Below are positions 25,201-35,968 of a DNA stretch of 64,000 nucleotides, in pieces. The translations under genes and the position numbers were made by a program. Position 1 is the stretch's first letter; each line of letters opens with the position of its first letter. The stretch comes from Sipunculus nudus (lineage: Eukaryota > Annelida > Sipuncula > Golfingiida > Sipunculidae). The DNA lies in contig CM049308.1 of NCBI GenBank assembly GCA_026874595.1, positions 96,892,624 to 96,956,623 of the forward strand. The letters run 5' to 3'. The notes under the pieces were generated by a model. The model was not told the origin of the DNA and did no database searches. It saw only the letters and a list, made by a program, of their open reading frames with translations.

Positions 25201-28200
25201 TGCGACCTCAAGCTTGGAAAAAGGCCGCTTTACACTTAGCCGGACAGACGTAAATGTGGATCAGGAATCCACTCTGTCAGTTGCTGAAAACAAATGTAAT
25301 CCAATGACTGAAATGACTGAAATTATAATGCATATAAGGCAGTCAAAGGGATTAAACTTGATCATACCCATAGCTATCAACGGAATAAAAACATCCGCCA
25401 TCGTCGAGAGTGCCGCTCAAGTTACTGTAGTCAGCTCTGATCTAATGGGTATTCCAGAAGACCAACTGACTAAATGCCCAAAGGTACAGTTAACAGGAAT
25501 TGCTGGTGGTCGTGGTATCCAAGCCCACCAGTTGCTACAAGTTCCAATACAAGTTGGCAACTCTGTCTTCTTGTGGGATGTATTTCTGGCCGAGATAAGA
25601 GACCCGGTCCTGTTAGGACTTGACTTTCTGGTGCGGCATAGATGTCAGATCAACTTAATGGACAACAGCATCTCTGTAGATGGTGAACGAATCTATGCAA
25701 CACTTAAGAAAAGCTACCAAGGGGAAGAATGCCACGTCTATAAAGCGATTGTGCCCAAATCATGTTGCATACCTCCTAATACACTGATGAGAATCCCTGT
25801 GGAAATAGCGAAACAGGGGTCGCCAGCAACAGAGAACTTCGTTTTGGAACCCAGTAGCGATCTGGTTAATTTGCGACCCTCCTGTGCCTTGATCCAGAAC
25901 AAAGGTTTCTTTGATGTGACGAACGAATCAAATACATCAGTCAAATTGGCCGCTCAAACCATTGTGGGCACAGCAGTTCAAGTAGAAGACATCATGGAAG
26001 GCCCAGATCCCGTGGCTTGTGGCTTTCTGTCATCTAGCATGAATGATTTTGTATCGGCAGAGCTGACAAAATCTGGTCTACAGCATGATAATTCAGATGA
26101 AGAGAAAGGGAATACAGAATCATCAAAACTGGAAACGGCTGAGGTGGTGAGAGTATCAGTATCAGAGTCACTTGAAGAGCTTACAGCCAAAATGCCATCT
26201 CATCTGACCAAGTTGTTTAAGGATTCGCAGCAGGGTCAGCCTGAGGAATCCCTAAAGTCATTAGGCCAGTTGCTGCTGGACTATGAGGACATCTTTGCCA
26301 AAGATGACTTGGATCTGGGCTGCTTATCCGCAGTTAGACATAAAATAGAGACTGGGGACTCCCCACCTGTAAGACATAGGCTGCTGCGGACTCCTATCGG
26401 GTTCCAAGAGGAGGAAAGAAAACACCTTCAAAACTTGTTTGATGCCGGCGTTATAGAACCATCAGAATCGAACTGGGCTTCAGCACCAGCATTAGTGCGA
26501 AAAGGGATGGGTCAGTCCGTTATTGCGTTGATTATCGCGCCCTTGACGAACGAACAGTTAAAGACAAGTATCCCCTACCTTTAATCGAGGATTGCCTTGA
26601 TACCCTAACTGGTACCAAATACTTCACTTGCCTTGATCTAGCTCAAGGATACTATCAGATCGAACTCGATCAGGACTCCAAGAAGAAGACCGCATTCCTG
26701 ACTAGGAGTTTTCTAGCATACAAGAATGGGTTTCGGCCTTTGTAATGCTCCAGCAACATTTATGCGTGGCATGAATTACGTGTTAAGAAGGCTTACGTGG
26801 GAATCCCTGATTGTGTACCTTGATGATATCATCATATTAGGCAAGTCACCAGTAGAACATCTGGCGAACATTGAAAGAGCATTTTCTCGGTTTCGACAAC
26901 ATAATCTGAAACTAAAACCAAAAAAGTGCTCATTTCTGAAAAAGGAAGTAGAATTTCTTGGGAGATTAGTAACTACTGATGGAATCTCCATCACACAAAG
27001 TAAACAGGACGCTATTGCTGCTTGGCCCACACCCAGCAATAAAAAAGAACTCGAGGGGTTCCTAGGCTAGGTGAATTATCACCGGTCACACGTCCAAGGA
27101 TTTGCTGAGTAACTGCTCCTTTGTACCACCTCACCAAACCAAAGGTTGTCTTTTTTTGGGAGCAGGAACATGAAAATGCCTTTGAACACCTAAAACACCT
27201 GCTCAGTGATGCCCCACGTCTTGCTTTTCCACTTCCTGGAAAACAACCCATTCTCGATTGCGATGCCTCAGATACTGCAATTGGGGCAGAATTGTCTCAA
27301 CTGCAAGAAGGCAACGAGAAAGTGGTGTCATATGCTAGTCTGGTACTGCTGCCACAGCAACGCAAGTATTGCACAACTAGAAAGGAACTGCTGGCTGTGA
27401 TTCATTTCTGCAGGCATTTCAGACACTACCTTCTCGGCAGTAGCTTTATCATCCGTACAGACCACAACAGTTTGGCATGGTTTCGTAACCCAGAAGGCCA
27501 GCTAGCCAGGTGGATAGAAGAACTGGGCCAGTACGATTTTAGGATTATGCATAGACCAGGAAATAAGCACAGTAATGCAGACGCACTTTCCAGAGTGCCT
27601 GACCGCTTAAGGCCTTGCAACTGCTATGAAGCTGGTGGAAATCTCTCGGATTTACCATGCGGCGGCTGCAACTATTGTACACGAGCTAACAAACAATGGG
27701 CAAGATTCCAGTTGGACGTGGACGACGCGGTTCCACTTGCTTTAAAACCTGGCACTGAACTGACCATGGAGTCAAGTGTCGTGCAGCCTCACTCGTCTGA
27801 CTCTGCGCTGACGGCGGGCTCGCTGGAAGAGCAGGTGGATGAGTTTCAAACAGAATTCGGGTCATCAGCAGCCAGTTTAGTACCAGAATTGGAAGAGCCC
27901 CTGGGTGATCCCGTAAAAGGTCAGGATGGACCAGAGCAAAATTCTGATATTGACACTGATCAAAATGTTTGCACTAATTGGCTTGAAGCATACTCTGTCG
28001 AACAATTGCTGAATCTGCAACAGGAGGACTCTGATCTGAAACCAATCTTCACCTGGCTTGATGCCGGGGAACCCCCGCAAGCAGAGTTGTTCTTGCATAG
28101 TTCTGCCACCAAGCGTCTGTGGACGCATAGGAAGCAGCTCGTTCTAAAGGACAAGTTGCTGTTTTACAAATGGGAGGATGTTGTCAAACCAAAAGGCTAC

Positions 28201-29620
28201 TGTTCATAGTCCCCAGATCCTTGCGTCTGGAAATACTGGAGATGTGCCATGATGCTAAAACTGCTGGACATCTCGGACGAGAAAAGACAGTCGCTCGAGC
28301 CCATCAAAGCTTTTTCTGGATCCAGATGACAACAGATGTAAATAATTATGTGATGAACTGTGGCACTTGTAGCAGAAACAAAAAATCAAGCCGGAAGTGT
28401 AGGGCATCTCTGAATCCATACAATGCAGGTTTCCCGATGGAACGTGTGCATTTGGACATCCTAGGTCCCTTCACGCCAAGTGAAAAAAACAACAGGTACG
28501 TGCTAATGGTAATAGATCAATTCTCAAAATGGACTGAATGCCTACCCCTACCAGAACAATCGACGGAATTAATAGCAGAAAATTCCATCACTCACTTTGT
28601 CTGCAAGTTTGGCTGCCCAGTCACCATCCACAATGATCAAGGGGCTAATTTCGAGTCAAACCTGTTCACAACATTTTGCTAGTTAATGGACATAGCAAAG
28701 ATTCGGACAACACCCTACCATCCGGCCTCCAATGGCCAGATTGAAAGACAAAACAGAACGGTGCTGCAAATGATAAGATGCTATATCCAGGACAACATTC
28801 GGAGCTGGGACAAGGACCTACCGGTTCTGAGCATGTCTCTCCGCTCAGTGAACAAGAGCACAGGGTTTACAGCCAACATTATGATGTTGGGTAGGGAAAT
28901 CATCCAACCGGTTGATTTGTTGCTTGGTACCATTCAGGAACGATTACAGTCCAATTCCACCAGTGAATGGGTGATCAACCTGATTAAACAAATGTCCACC
29001 GTTCATGAATTTGCCAGAGAACATCTGAAAACCAGCCAGATTTACCAAAAGCGCCACTATGACCTGAAACAACGTAATGCAGTTTTCCAGCCTGGGGACC
29101 TAGTCTATTCACTGAATAAAAGCACAAAGAAAGGAGTTAGTCCCAAATTACAGCCGATAAGGAATAGCCCATACTTAGTCGTCTCGGGAGAACATCCGAT
29201 CTATCTCATCAAAACTAAGAAACGAGAGAAATTTCTTCACCATGACAACCATAAGTCATGCACCGATAGTGCGATCCCTCTGTGGCTTAAGAGAGCGAGG
29301 AACCAATTCTTTAAGGATGAGAATATGGACAGTAAAATTGCTGGAAACGGCGACAAAACTGTCGAAGAAACTCTTGACCTGGAATCAGTTGCAGGCAACT
29401 ATCAAACGCTTACAGGTTCTGATCCAGATGCAACAGCTGGAAACGGGGATGCCTCTGGCAAGGAACTTTCTAGTGAGACATCACTTCCCAGACAGAAGAA
29501 ACCCCCAGACAAGGTCCTGAAGGATGAGTGCACAGGAAGGAAAACCTCCCGTGGACGGGACATCAGGCTTCCTAGGCACCAAGGATTTTCTTACATAGGG
29601 CCGGCTGGTTCTAGCAAATA
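25200..29620 (+). pseudogene. pol region of the gypsy element (broken)
   Basis: Domain order: aspartic-protease-like domain about 25.35-25.65 kb (followed by LLGLDFLVRHRCQINL, typical of retropepsin ends); reverse transcriptase about 26.3-27.05 kb (DLAQGYYQIELDQDS, and the catalytic YLDDIIILG); RNase H about 27.2-27.6 kb (DCDASDTAIGAELSQ, TDHNSLAWF, and HRPGNKHSNADALSR at its end); an H2C2 zinc-binding integrase N-terminus about 28.24-28.4 kb; the integrase core about 28.4-28.9 kb with DDE-type surroundings (HLDILGPF, NDQGANFES, NGQIERQN); and a GPY/F-like tail about 29.08-29.22 kb. The order and motifs assign it to Ty3/gypsy. The reading is broken several times. Confidence 0.92.
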
Positions 29621-29684
29621 GTTAAGTTATACTAACTTAGTTAAGGATGAAAGAGTAAATACAAAAAGAAATAACACGTTTTCA

Positions 29685-29702
29685 TTCGTTTTTTTTTGCA
29701 GG
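29685..29702 (+). promoter_or_regulatory. Splice-acceptor-like site before the TatD frame
   Basis: A T-rich run followed by TGCAG at 29698-29702 lies ten bases before the TatD start codon at 29713. Env genes of retroviruses and errantiviruses are expressed from spliced RNA, so a similar spliced message for this downstream gene is plausible. The donor was not identified. Confidence 0.5.
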
Positions 29703-29712
29703 AATATATAAT

Positions 29713-31209
29713 ATGAATGACCCTTTGGCAGAGGTGCATTTTGTCCCCGACTATGATGAGCCACTCCCAGGGCAATCGGTATCCGCTCTTGCAGAAGTAG
29801 TATCTCTGGAAGCAGCTCCGCAGATTTGGACGTCCTCAGCAGGGCCCAACCAGTCGGATGACGCCACTGGAACAATTCCAAGGAAGTCAAGGCGGGGTGA
29901 AACCCTTTGTGTGATCTGCCAGAAATGGGATAAGCATCAGCGTAGGCATGCCCTACGCTATCACTTACCTTGGTGGTTCCAGCCATGCTCAGCCTGTTCG
30001 CAATGCAGACGGCAAGAAGGTCCTGAGAATCTAATCCGAAAACACCATTCACAACACCAGTTCAGCGTGGACGTCCAAATGTTCTACAAATGGTGTGAAG
30101 GTCTGTTACATTCCCTGAAGAAGGAGCTTTGTCTGCAAAACCTAGATGAATTGTTGTCCTTTGCGATCAGGGATAATCTCTACACTAGCAATTCGTTCAC
30201 TGAAGCGGAACAAACCAGTTTATATCAGCTCTCTCAACAGTTTCATTGGTCCGTCACCACAGGTCAGATTCTAGCCAGCCCACCCAGCTGTATCGGAGGC
30301 TTGCTGCATTGGCACACACTGTGTAAAATCATTGCTAAAACAGACCAACCATTCCAAGTCACACTGCCTTACCTTGAACCCATCCATGTTGCAGACACAA
30401 CACAGACTCCAGACCAACATTTAGTACCATCCGTCATAGACTCTCATGCCCATCTCGACCGCCTTCTCTTTCAAAACCACTGTGACTCACTACTGCAGTA
30501 TGAAGAGCAATTGGTGCAGCCTCCTATTGAAATCAAGGGTATCGTTGCAAACTTTGTGCACCCACACCAGTGGCATAGCCAACAACACATTTGTCAAGAC
30601 AACAGGATCAAATTCAGTTTTGGAGTTCATCCCCGATTCGTATCAGGCCGACGTAACCTTGAAAGGACCCTGTCCGAACTGAAATATCGTTTACAGACTC
30701 CGGATTGCTGTGCCATGGCTGAAATCGGGTTGGAATATTTAAATACGACCAACAGGGCTCAGCAACTTCAGAGGGAATTTCTACATCACGCCCTCCAAAT
30801 GGCTAAAGACAATGACCAGACCATCATATTACACTGTAGAGATGCCGGCAGTGGGGATGCTGCTGCGGATGTTTTGTCCCAATTGAAAACCCTTGGACTC
30901 AGTCAACGCCTTCTCCATCGCCATTGTTTCTTTGAGAGTGTTGCTGAACTGAACCACTGGCTGTCAGAGCTCCCAAACTGTTTCTCTGGAATTACATCCA
31001 AGGTGTTGGAACATGCTTGTGTCCGCAAGGCTGTTGAGATGCTCCCTTCAAGCAAAATGGTCCTGGAGACTGATTCCCCATATCTCGCCGCCCCGCCCTG
31101 GGACATTCTCCCTACCGCCCGAGCAGTAGCTGAGCTCAAAGGCATTCCCCTGGCAGACCTACTATCTGCCTGCAACCAGAATGCCAATTCTCTCTATGGT
31201 CAATTTTAG
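29713..31209 (+). CDS. Zinc-finger + TatD-family nuclease inside the gypsy element
   Basis: An uninterrupted 498-codon frame between integrase and the 3' LTR. Residues 66-84 form a C2H2-like finger (C66, C69, H79, H84), followed by C92, C95 and C98. Residues about 240-498 are a TatD-type amidohydrolase-fold domain with the whole metal-site set: HxH in DSHAHLD (H245, H247), E337 in EIGLEY, H374 in LHCRDAG, H404 in HRHCFF, and D454 in LETDSPYL. Known TatD proteins are metal-dependent nucleases; animal TATDN2 is the closest kind I can name. The start at 29713 follows a splice-acceptor-like TTTTGCAG. It takes the place of an env gene. A role in processing element DNA or RNA, or against host defence, is speculation. 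It is the only long frame of the element that is whole. Confidence 0.9.
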   Translation: MNDPLAEVHFVPDYDEPLPGQSVSALAEVVSLEAAPQIWTSSAGPNQSDDATGTIPRKSRRGETLCVICQKWDKHQRRHALRYHLPWWFQPCSACSQCRRQEGPENLIRKHHSQHQFSVDVQMFYKWCEGLLHSLKKELCLQNLDELLSFAIRDNLYTSNSFTEAEQTSLYQLSQQFHWSVTTGQILASPPSCIGGLLHWHTLCKIIAKTDQPFQVTLPYLEPIHVADTTQTPDQHLVPSVIDSHAHLDRLLFQNHCDSLLQYEEQLVQPPIEIKGIVANFVHPHQWHSQQHICQDNRIKFSFGVHPRFVSGRRNLERTLSELKYRLQTPDCCAMAEIGLEYLNTTNRAQQLQREFLHHALQMAKDNDQTIILHCRDAGSGDAAADVLSQLKTLGLSQRLLHRHCFFESVAELNHWLSELPNCFSGITSKVLEHACVRKAVEMLPSSKMVLETDSPYLAAPPWDILPTARAVAELKGIPLADLLSACNQNANSLYGQF

Positions 31210-31518
31210 TGACTTCTTGTAGGGTGACTGGTTCCCTTACCTTGATGAACCGGCGGCTCGTTGTACCATCTTGGTCTGGGTGGCTGGTCTCTCCCCACCT
31301 AGCCATATTTTCTGTTTCTATAGCTAAGTTTGTCTCGCCTTATACTCTTTGGATTGGGCTGTGTAGTGCTTTACCAAGTAATTTTTCTTTAAGAGCACAT
31401 AATTTATGCATGGTATGGTCATGATCATTTATTTTATGAAATTTGCATTTCTTTTATTATTTAACTGTTTTTTTTTCTTTCTCTCCCCTCCTTCCATGCT
31501 TGGTTTACGCAGCTTTTC
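31210..31518 (+). other. 3' untranslated part of the gypsy element
   Basis: No coding sequence recognised. A pyrimidine-rich run lies at about 31465-31500, just before the polypurine tract. Confidence 0.5.
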
Positions 31519-31534
31519 GGGGAATGGGGAGGAG
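31519..31534 (+). other. Polypurine tract
   Basis: GGGGAATGGGGAGGAG, 15 purines in 16 bases, directly abuts the 3' LTR, as required for plus-strand priming in LTR elements. Confidence 0.88.
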
Positions 31535-31798
31535 TGTAGTAGAGAGTTTCCCCTGGACATCATCCACCGTGACACCAGGCACATCTGGGCATGCGCACTG
31601 TAGAGAGTTTCCCTTGGACATCATCCGCCGTAACACCAGCCACATCTGGGCATGCGCACTGAGAGAGTTTCCGGTTTTCCAAGCAAGAAGGCTTCATATT
31701 GAACTATACTGCCGGGGAATCCGTGCGTAATCTGACACTTATCGGATTCATCGGCCACGTAAGTTTCATGTAAGCGTTAGGTAAGACTCCCGCTTACA
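31535..31798 (+). repeat. 3' LTR of the gypsy element
   Basis: 264 bp, the same length as the 5' LTR and differing from it at one visible position. It is followed by the target duplication CTAT. Confidence 0.95.
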
Positions 31799-32307
31799 CT
31801 ATGACCGGGGGGTGGCACGAATAGGGCTCCTTCCTTCGACCCCACTTACATGACCTGATATGCTTGAGCGCACTTAATATTGACTTAAAATAATTTGAAA
31901 ATTTGAGATTTTTTCTCATTACTGCAGTAACTAATGTAAAGCTCCTGTAAAAATGTCAATTTAATAAGTTTTACTGGTATTTGTTTCTTTTACATGCATG
32001 TGCCATCTCATTTTCAACGTTTATGTAATACACTTTGCTTAATGGGATATTATGGTGTAGAGTTTTGTACCATTCACTGCAAGGACCAACAAAAACTAAA
32101 ACATGATAAAGTAATATTTTAACACAACAAAAATCAAACTTATTGAACACCATACAAAAAAAACAAAATCCCACACCGGTCACATCCTGAGTGTGGAACT
32201 CAATGTCAGTATGCATTACAGGAGAAAAAAGTTTACGTCCACTTTACCATTACCAGTCAAATTCTGGTCAAATTCAAATCTCATTATGGACTATTATTAG
32301 TTCTTTG
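31799..32307. other. Gene-free stretch right of the gypsy element
   Basis: No coding or RNA gene recognised. Confidence 0.4.
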
Positions 32308-33222
32308 TAAAAATGGCTGAGGTAAAAGTGGCTGAGGTAATAATATAATGGCTGAAGTGAAAATGGCTAAATTACAAGTAGCAGGATTAAATTTTAACTT
32401 TGGAATTTAATACAATTTAATATTTATATCACAAATTATCTACATTAATTGAAAGTTTGTTGAACATTAAAAAACATATCATCACATTTTAAGAAAAGTT
32501 ATCTGCATTTTATAAATTTGGCAATGATCTGTTTGGGTGAATGCACCTGGAGAGTATACACAATGCTTTATAATTAAATTGATGGACCGTCAGAGTTACT
32601 GTGTAAACTTGATTAGCTTTATGGTTAGGAAATTAGTTACCCTGTGATCAAATGGTCATACTGCATGTTAAGTGTAGGAGCAGATGCTGAGCTCTTGGCG
32701 ATTAGAGAGCGGGTTTATACTCGATACTCGGGCTGAATTTATTTTGATCATGCAACTTTCCTTTTAGCCCGTTTTAAATAATGAAACTGAATGGATATCA
32801 AAGCTTACTCAGCTTTACTGAAATGTTTGTGAGACTGTAGATTTGAAGTTGACTGCATTTATTTTATTATTGATTACTATTATTAATTATAATGTATTTT
32901 TTGTGTTACTTCTTGGTTACAGTTATAATATGGGGTTTTAATTTGTTGTATATTGATTCCTTGTCAATTTCAAGAAGTATATATTTAAAATGATTCATTT
33001 GTAAAAGTCTATTATCAATTCCATTTTTATGGATCCTATAATATTAACCTGGTCAATATATCCTAGTCCGAAGATTCCCGTCTAAAATGAGTGTCTACCA
33101 TATGCAGTTTGCAGCTCAGCTGTGATCGTTTGAATTTCAAAATTCAAAATTTAATCCTTTTACCTGTTATTTTCCCTTCAGCCATTTTAACTCATCCATT
33201 ATTACCTTAGCCATTTTTTCCT
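32308..33222. mobile_element. 0.9-kb TIR element (MITE-like)
   Basis: The left arm begins AAAAATGGCTGAGGTAA and continues through GGCTGAAGTGAAAATGG to GGATTAAATTTT. The inverse of 33130-33222 gives AAAAAATGGCTAAGGTAAT, GGCTGAAGGGAAAAT and GGATTAAATTTT in the same order. The arms are about 90-100 bp and imperfect. The interior is AT-rich and non-coding. Exact ends and target duplication are not resolved. Confidence 0.7.
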
Positions 33223-33573
33223 GGCATCAGTCTATAGTATGGTAATGAAGGTGTCTTCGTTCTCCATAAAAACACAGGCGGATTTGTAAAAAGTAAATGA
33301 ATGAATAAAATCACGCAACAGTTTATGGCTTTAAGGTAATTCACAACAGTAAAACTGGGAATATAATTGATCATACTTTCTTTCCATGCTGAATCTATGG
33401 GACACTTTTGATGAATGTTCTGAAAATGCAAATGAAAATGCATATCTTTGGATTTCACTGAATATCACTGAACTTATATGAATGGGAGGGTCTATATTTT
33501 ATCTCTTTTCTTCAATAAATATATTCTGCAGATGGTGTTTCCCTGTATTATTACAAAGACCCCAGTATAACAA
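33223..33573. other. Intron-like stretch, nothing recognised
   Basis: AT-rich, without coding signal. It would lie in the intron before the exon at 33800. Confidence 0.35.
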
Positions 33574-33578
33574 AGGAA

Positions 33579-33663
<85 letters not shown>

Positions 33664-33683
33664 GTGAGTGTGTGTGTGTGTAT
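33574..33683. repeat. Compound microsatellite (AT)n(AG)n(TG)n
   Basis: An AT run to about 33632, an AG run to about 33660, then GTGA and TG repeats to about 33683. Antisense frames through it are low-complexity and not coding. Confidence 0.95.
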
Positions 33684-33799
33684 GTGCATAATATTCTCTG
33701 CCCCGTGTTCATTGTATTTTACAAGCATCCAAGTCAAACAAAGTACAGATATACATATACAGATAGAGTGAGGAAGTGGATGTATTATACTTTTCCCAG

Positions 33800-34083
33800 T
33801 GGCTGTGATATCAACTGGTCAGGGATCGACCACTATATGGATGCACACACAGTTTGGCTAGCCGCTATCATCACAGAGTACTTAATACTCACAAGCAGTG
33901 ACACAGCCCTGCCCAGATGCACTGGTCAGCTGAAGCATCATTACAAACACAACAGTGTGCATAGTACTGGGCGAGGCAGTGCTGGACAGCAGGGGGTAGT
34001 CAGATTAGATATGAATGAGGTATCACTGATCACCCCAGCCTCTTGGGACCCATCATTTCCTCCTGGTAGAAAGCTGGTTTGAG
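33800..34083 (+). CDS. Terminal coding exon of an unrecognised host gene
   Basis: A pyrimidine-rich stretch ending in TTTTCCCAG at 33791-33799 looks like a splice acceptor. The frame opens at 33801 (first base of the exon completes a codon) and runs 93 codons plus stop at 34081-34083: GCDINWSGIDHYMDAHTVW..., a hydrophobic segment TVWLAAIITEYLIL, a polar linker, and the C-terminus WDPSFPPGRKLV. Codon choice and composition are gene-like, with no repeats. The stop is followed 88 bases later by AATAAA. I do not recognise the protein and found no upstream exon in the window, although the gypsy element and the 0.9-kb MITE would lie in upstream introns if the gene extends left. Confidence 0.6.
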
Positions 34084-34238
34084 TGTTTGCCCTTCAAAGA
34101 CTTAATTCTTTCATTTAGTATGTATGCTTATTGCATATAAGTCATTGCCATAATTGTTACTATTTTCACAAATAAAACTGGTATTTTATAAGCATTTTCA
34201 TCTAAGATCTATTCCATGGACGGTTTCTTTTGTATGTA
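34084..34238 (+). promoter_or_regulatory. Putative 3' UTR with poly(A) signal
   Basis: Canonical AATAAA at 34171-34176, 88 bases after the stop codon of the exon at 33800. Cleavage would be expected within some 30 bases. The pogo-like element starts just beyond. Confidence 0.55.
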
Positions 34239-35332
34239 CAGTCGAGCTCACTTTGTGTCAAATCTGTTAATAGAAAATCCCGTTTATGGTCATATAAATC
34301 TGGAATCCCAAACCATTTCCTATATAAACAATGGTAAATCTGACCGTTTAATATCATGGAATATTGTCATAATCCCGTTTATAGTCATGCTTGGAACCCT
34401 TGGCAGTGATAAAAGTTCGCAGTTAATGTCACATCAAACGCCGACACAGCGGTCAATGAAGCCAAGCGTCTGTAATCGGTCAGGCGTATCAAAAAATCGC
34501 ATCTCCCACCTGTGTGCAGCATGCAGGTGCAGTGATGCATGCGTCACTGAGCTAATTAACTTCTTAAGATAGCACGGTAATCCAGATCATTGCGTTTCTT
34601 CGTACCTTAACAAGGGCGATGTTTGCGATCACATATTATACATAATGACCTCCTGGCCTTTGTAAAGCCGCGGTTTACACCTCAGTGACGTTCCGCCGAG
34701 ATGATATGAAGCACGAGCTCTAAACGTTGCTCACGACTGGAAATCCCCTATAAGGGTCCATGAAATGCTGGAGGTTTTGTGAGCACTGATGGAGATACCC
34801 GGTCCAAAACCTCAATCGCGGCAAAAATTTAGAAAGTCAACAATGGCATGACGATGACCGCTCCTGGAACATTCCTATCATAAAGACGATCATGGAAGTT
34901 TGAGTCATTAATAAGATATCTGGAAAATAAGGCGCAATAGTCGGGAAAGAATTATCTAGTAAAAAAGTTTATTATAAAACGTTAAAACTATGCAGCATAT
35001 TCCAAGACATTTGACCTCATAACCCAGACGCTACGTCATTTTCAGTTGGCAAGTCGGATTTTTGTCAGTTATTGCGGCATGCGGCACAAAACTTACAGGA
35101 AATAAATTGCCAGGTGCGCATAAACGTAATTGTATATGCCATTGTGCACTAAAAATATTGATAAACCTTTCTGTTTCCTTTTTAATGATGATTTATTTAA
35201 TATCATTCGAGACATAACGCTTCTTCTATGACTCAAAAGGACATCGATAATGAAGCCCGCATAATGTCACATCCCGGTTATTATCATAATTTATGCATGC
35301 ACCACCGGCATGACAATGAGCAGGCTTGACTG
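34239..35332. mobile_element. pogo/Tc1-type non-autonomous element
   Basis: CAGTCGAGCTCAC...TGTGTCA at the left end matches the inverse of the right end, CAGTCAAGCCTGCTCATTGT, as an imperfect inverted repeat of about 22 bp. Both ends are flanked by TA (34237-34238 and 35333-35334), the target duplication of Tc1/mariner/pogo elements. The 1.09-kb interior has no transposase. The 118-codon frame that starts at 34216 straddles the left end and is not a gene. Confidence 0.75.
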
Positions 35333-35968
35333 TATATGTCATAATGTTGATCAGTTTCTCACGTCACATGGTACATGTGTAGGCGAGTATTTGTCAGAGA
35401 CCATGACCACACGTTAGGCCCTGGCTTGGTGCGACTGTACGCTGTTCCGAAGCATTTTTATCCACAGCACCATACATATAATGGATCTATATATTGTCAG
35501 AATAATTAAGTAAAACGTGTATTTGTAGATAAGATTTTTAATGATTAACTGAGGTAGAAAAAGTATAGTATTTATAGGTTGGAATGTATGTGCGGCTTAT
35601 CACACGTGTCCAGCCAGATACGGCGCGCCCTGCCTCGGGGGTAGGGTTATGACATAATAGCAGGTCGGCGCTGGGTACAGGATTGTCCTGAAGGGCTGAT
35701 TAATTGCTTAAGATCAATTACCCATGCTACGCACGGTTTTGGGCGAACACGACAATCCGTACGGTGGTATATATATATATATATATATATAATATACGTT
35801 TGAATATGTGTGGATAACATATATGTATAATTATTTCTTTAAATATCTATCAATTTGTACATAGCTTGTACATTGTACAATGGTTATAAAATATGTTAAA
35901 CACATCAGCACAGTGCTGCTTGGCTGAGGCAGTCACCCCAGTGAAGGCTGACACTGCATGACGCTGCA
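35333..35968. other. Gene-free stretch with TA microsatellite
   Basis: A short (TA)n run at about 35768-35791; otherwise nothing recognised. Confidence 0.4.

Larger units (their letters stand above)
21373..31798 (+). mobile_element. Ty3/gypsy LTR retrotransposon carrying a TatD nuclease
   Basis: A 10.4-kb element bounded by two 264-bp LTRs and the target duplication CTAT (21369-21372 and 31799-31802). Order: 5' LTR, PBS, long leader, gag (HhH-like module, Pro-rich region, gag core, CCHC knuckle), protease, reverse transcriptase, RNase H, integrase, TatD-domain frame, PPT, 3' LTR. Integrase after RNase H is the Ty3/gypsy order. By eye the two LTRs differ at one of 264 positions, so the insertion is recent: roughly a million years or less if a neutral rate near 2e-9 per site per year is assumed. 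The gag-pol part is broken, with roughly six to eight interruptions, while the TatD frame is whole. No envelope gene is seen. Confidence 0.93.

Noticed and set aside
29627-30052. 141-codon minus-strand frame
   Set aside because: It is antisense to the TatD frame and has no motif; a shadow.
29713-31209. Envelope gene of an errantivirus-like element
   Set aside because: The frame in this position has no signal peptide, furin-like site or transmembrane anchor; its motifs are those of TatD nucleases.
33492-33737. 81-codon minus-strand frame with SLSLS and IYIYIY runs
   Set aside because: A translation of the compound microsatellite.
34216-34572. 118-codon plus-strand frame
   Set aside because: It straddles the left end of the pogo-like element and resembles no protein.
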